64,000 nucleotides of DNA, taken from the NCBI GenBank assembly GCA_905183005.1, contig CAJJDO010000003.1, forward strand, positions 190,727 through 254,726. The letters run 5' to 3'. Positions 60,756-64,000 of the stretch are shown one piece after another (within the stretch, counting starts at the first letter, position 1; each line of letters begins with the position of its first letter). The DNA comes from Paramecium pentaurelia (Eukaryota; Ciliophora; Oligohymenophorea; Peniculida; Parameciidae). The position numbers and the translations under genes were made by a program. Below the pieces are notes generated by a model. The model made no database searches, was not told the origin of the DNA, and saw only the letters and a program-made list of their open reading frames with translations.

Positions 60756-62170
60756 TCAATTTTCATCTACTTTTTCTACCATTTGAACATTATCAGCATT
60801 TTCACCATTTTCTATTAAGGAGTTACTTCTATGAATATTTAATTGAGATTTATTATTCTATAGCTTACTTGATTAAATCTTACTACCTAACCAACCTCCT
60901 TCAATCACTTGTTAATAAGTTATTTAAAATCTACAAGAGGGACAATTAAGGATTTTCATTAACCATTTCTTTAAACATTAATGATGAAATATATGACCAC
61001 AAGGAGTTACACTTATTTCTTTAAGATTTAAATCATCCATACAGACTACACATTAAGTGTTTTAACTGTATTAAGGATTTATTTATATAAAATCTTCAAA
61101 ATCATAAATTTCAAAATATTTTTAGATAAAAGAACCTGAAAAATTTTTAGGGTTATTTTCTATTTTTGGAGGTCTAATCTTAATTTTTCTTCTTTTAATT
61201 ATTATTATTTCTTTCTTTTTGCATAAATTTGTGATTCCATAACAAAGTATTATCATTATTATATTAAAAGAAGCAAATGCTAAAAACATAAAATTACCAC
61301 TCAATATTGAAGCAGTTTGTTCTTATTTCATTATTATATTAATAGTCTAATTTGTTTGAGATTATAATCCTATAATCAAAGTTTTTGCATCTTTAAATTT
61401 TATTTTGAAACTCTAAATCAATTTTGTAAGACTTAATTAACTATGGAGAATAGCAGTATAGGATGTTTAATCAGGTATCTCGAAACCTTTTTATCCTAAG
61501 ATTCCAAAACTAGCAGCTAAAAAGAAATCAATGATTTATTACTGATTGGATCAATGACATCATCTGCAATTAAAATAGTCTCTTTATCAAATTAAAATGA
61601 TAAATACACAACTTTATGAGGCATCAAACTAATCTTATAATTTACATCTTAATCTATATTTAATAATTCAAACTGACAATATGATCCAAAGTATCCTGTC
61701 TCACATTGACATTTTTTATTACACTTAGAATTCTGCATGGTTTTACTGATGTAAAATCCTTAACAGTTGTTAATACATGTAGAACGAGGTTTTGAATAAA
61801 CTTCTATTTTTAGTTTAAATGGCCCAAATCTATCTTTGGCATAATAGTATATGCTTTCCATATAATTGAATTCAACCAAATGAGTATGATAATGAGTTTA
61901 AATTGATTCATAATCAAATTAAATAACCTTTTTGCTTTCTATAAATATTGGCTTTACTGTTGTATTAAAGTCTGTATCATAAATTTCTTCTCTAGATACT
62001 AATGCAATAGGGTAGTTTGCATTATCAAAATAAAATACTATTAATAAATTATCATCATTCCTTTCTACATTGATTATCCCTGAAATTTTATTATTTCCAT
62101 ATAATTCAAGTGTTTTTAATAATATTTGTCCTCTAACCACAATTATGTAGAGAAGTATAAATTATATCAT
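60756..62170 (-). CDS. Membrane-bound RING-H2 E3 ligase with EGF-like ectodomain
   Basis: 464 residues, one 20-nt intron at 61413-61432. Signal peptide (MIQFILLLYIIVVRG); ectodomain of about 280 residues ending in an EGF-like cysteine module (CINNCQGFY, CNKKCQCETGYFGSYC); one transmembrane helix (FLAFASFNIIMIILCYGI) followed by a basic stop-transfer (CKKKEIIIIKRRKIKIR); then a cytosolic RING-H2 finger (CVVCMDDL, PCGHIFHHQC, WLMKILNCPSC). The arrangement is similar to Goliath/RNF13-type ligases of the endomembrane system, but with an EGF-like module instead of an obvious PA domain. All eight zinc ligands are present. Confidence 0.9.
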
Positions 62171-62377
62171 TATATTATAAAGTATCTGAAAAAATTAAAA
62201 AAACAAATATTTTCACTAAGTATGATTAACGTTCCTACTATGAATAATTATTAAAATTAGTTTTAACTAATTTCAAAGATAGGATATCCATAATTAATAT
62301 AGTTTTTCATAATCAAACAACTAATTAATACATCTTACTTTTTTTTCAAAATATTCATTAATATTTTATAAAATAAA

Positions 62378-63467
62378 ATGCTTTAATTTTAAAGTTGTGT
62401 GAATAATATTATTCTGAAGTAAGCATATGAGGAAATTAATGAAACAACAGAACTGCCTTAAATTTTAAAGCATTCTTCACTTACTCCCATGCCTATAGAA
62501 ATGACAGCATCTTTATTAAGAATTAAGTAATAATTGCTTAAAGAAAATGAAAATGAATCATAGAAATAAATTTTATTAAAAGCAGGCTCTCTAGAAATCA
62601 TTAGATTTATAAGTTAATTAGCAGATATGTATACAACATAATCAAAAGATAAAAATAAATCTGTAAATTAGATATTGAAACAAGAAAATTTAGGCTTAGA
62701 ATTGTATTAAATATAATTATCTTAGTTCTGATATTTTATCTGAAATGAGACATGCATTAACTCATAAAGATATTCCAGATAAAAAGTTAATAATTTCTAC
62801 AATCAATTATATTATTAGTTATTTAGAGAAGAATTATTGGAACATAAAATTAAAAGAGTAATCTCCAATATTGTAAATACGAGCTAATATTAAACACTTT
62901 TTGGATTCTTTAAATGAGGAAGATTACATTAATTAATTTGAAATATATGATTAATATTCTTAACAATAATAATAGATCATAGTAATATTTTGTTTGGATT
63001 ATTTAATAGGTTTATCAGATTTTCATATTATTCATAAGGTAATTATACTTAATATATAGACAACTGAATAAAGACTTTAAGATAGAAGACTTGGTGATTA
63101 GAGAATTAAAATAATTTCCAAATTTACTATTTCACTAATTCAATTCTTGTATAATAATAAGAATACTAATCATGTCAAAAGATAACTTGCCAGAAGATAA
63201 TATATTTGTAATGATGATGCTTTCTTAAGACTTTATAATAAACTTAATGTAATTGGATATATTAAATCAAATATCAAATCATTTATTAAGGATTTAGAGT
63301 AAGAATTACCAGAACTATAGTCAAAGAAAATTCATTAATCTTTAGAACTAAACTAAAAAGTAGAAAATATAGATGAATTAATTGAATAGAAGGTGAAAAA
63401 ACCAAAATTAATAGGATCTTTATATTGTGATTACGTAAATAATATAAACAACTAAGATGAAATATGA
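62378..63467 (+). CDS. Hypothetical helical protein, about 350 aa
   Basis: Intron at 62704-62725 (22 nt). A second possible 21-nt intron at 63039-63059 keeps frame whether spliced or not (355 or 348 residues). The protein is largely helical (TASLLRIKQQLLKENENESQ, RFISQLADMYTTQ) with a basic middle (RRLGDQRIKIISKF) and a Glu/Lys-rich end. No domain is recognised. Confidence 0.7.
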
Positions 63468-63560
63468 TAAGTCTAAAAATTGTTTAATAAATTTATTAAA
63501 GTAATAGAATTATAAAATAACAAAGTATTTATTCATTAATTATTTTAATTATTAAATTTT

Positions 63561-64000
63561 ATGAGTTAAAACAATATATAAACAAGTCTGGCAATTTCAA
63601 AAGGTAATTTTGCTTTTTGTTTGTCAAATGATGAAAAACTATTAATCATTATCTAAAATGATCGATTAATTTCCTATGAATTATCCACAGGCAAATAAAA
63701 CATTATAACTCTATTTGATGAAATTAACTTAAATCATACTAAGATTTGTATATCATCAGATAATTCTATCTGTTGTGCAAGTGCATAAGCTACAATAAAC
63801 GGTCAGCTCAGTTTTATTTTACTTAAATTCGATTTATAAAAAAAATTATTATCTGAAACTTATTTAAATTATCATTTAATGTAAGTAGAACTATTAGAAT
63901 TTATACCTAATTCTTAAATATTGATTAGCTTAAGTATTGATGCCACCATTAAACTATTTGATTTTGCCTATTAAAAACCAAGGACTATATTAACAAGATG
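63561..64000 (+). CDS. WD40-like repeat protein, 3' partial
   Basis: ATG 63561, frame open to the window edge (146 codons). Repeated beta-propeller-like strands are visible: FAFCLSNDEKLLIIIQNDRL, KICISSDNSICCASAQATIN, LEFIPNSQILISLSIDATIKLFDF. The last is a typical WD40 strand pattern (SxDxTIKLFD). It continues beyond the window, so the domain architecture is unknown. Confidence 0.75.

Noticed and set aside
1..64000. Linked multi-gene accessory or defence system
   Set aside because: Neighbouring genes belong to unrelated eukaryotic housekeeping and signalling families, on mixed strands, each with its own introns. I see no shared module, mobile element or array.

Overview
This window reads as macronuclear DNA of a ciliate, most likely Paramecium or a close relative. 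The sequence is very AT-rich. Nearly every convincing protein needs TAA and TAG read as glutamine, with TGA as the only stop. Genes sit close together on both strands. They are interrupted by about 80 very small GT-AG introns of 20-34 nt, mostly 22-28 nt, and removing these restores frame almost everywhere. I see no tRNA, rRNA, CRISPR array or transposon. Coordinates, frames and introns were worked out by hand; no homology search was possible, so family names rest on recognised motifs.

Layout, 1-9.8 kb: an RDN-repeat gene (partial), a P-loop protein with membrane tail, a RING+LON protein, a ULK/ATG1-like kinase with a glutamine-rich linker, then three minus-strand genes of unknown function (5.9-9.8 kb). 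9.8-12.3 kb: an exact 1107-bp direct duplication separated by one N, almost certainly an assembly artefact; it duplicates the 3' end of a CRAL-TRIO (Sec14-like) gene. 12.3-17.5 kb: the rest of that gene, an RBR-type E3 ligase with membrane tail, a small gene, and a coiled-coil gene.

17.6-26.7 kb: an intronless 1979-residue cysteine-rich surface-type protein with three CGDG/CDDGN repeats and a multi-pass C-terminus, a Kelch protein, and a TMX2-like thioredoxin-fold protein. 26.9-36.3 kb: a helical-repeat protein, a UBX-domain protein, several unknowns, a Ctr copper transporter and a coiled-coil protein. 36.4-45.2 kb: an unknown Cys-Pro-rich protein, a large MAST/IRE-like AGC kinase with zinc finger, a paralogue of the 6.9-kb gene, and a PI4-kinase III beta-like enzyme. 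46-54.5 kb: an unknown gene, FRA10AC1, a Cys-cluster protein, EMC1, a MADS-box gene and a TBC Rab-GAP. 55-64 kb: an RCC1-like protein, coiled-coil genes (two overlapping by ATGA), a Rubicon-homology zinc protein, a RING-H2 membrane protein, an unknown gene and a partial WD40-like gene.

The genes are mostly housekeeping or signalling functions scattered without operon logic; I see no multi-gene accessory system. The best candidates for novelty are a two-member, possibly ciliate-specific protein family (6864-8103 and 41329-42610), the large cysteine-rich membrane protein, and intron peculiarities (20-nt introns and stopless 3n introns).
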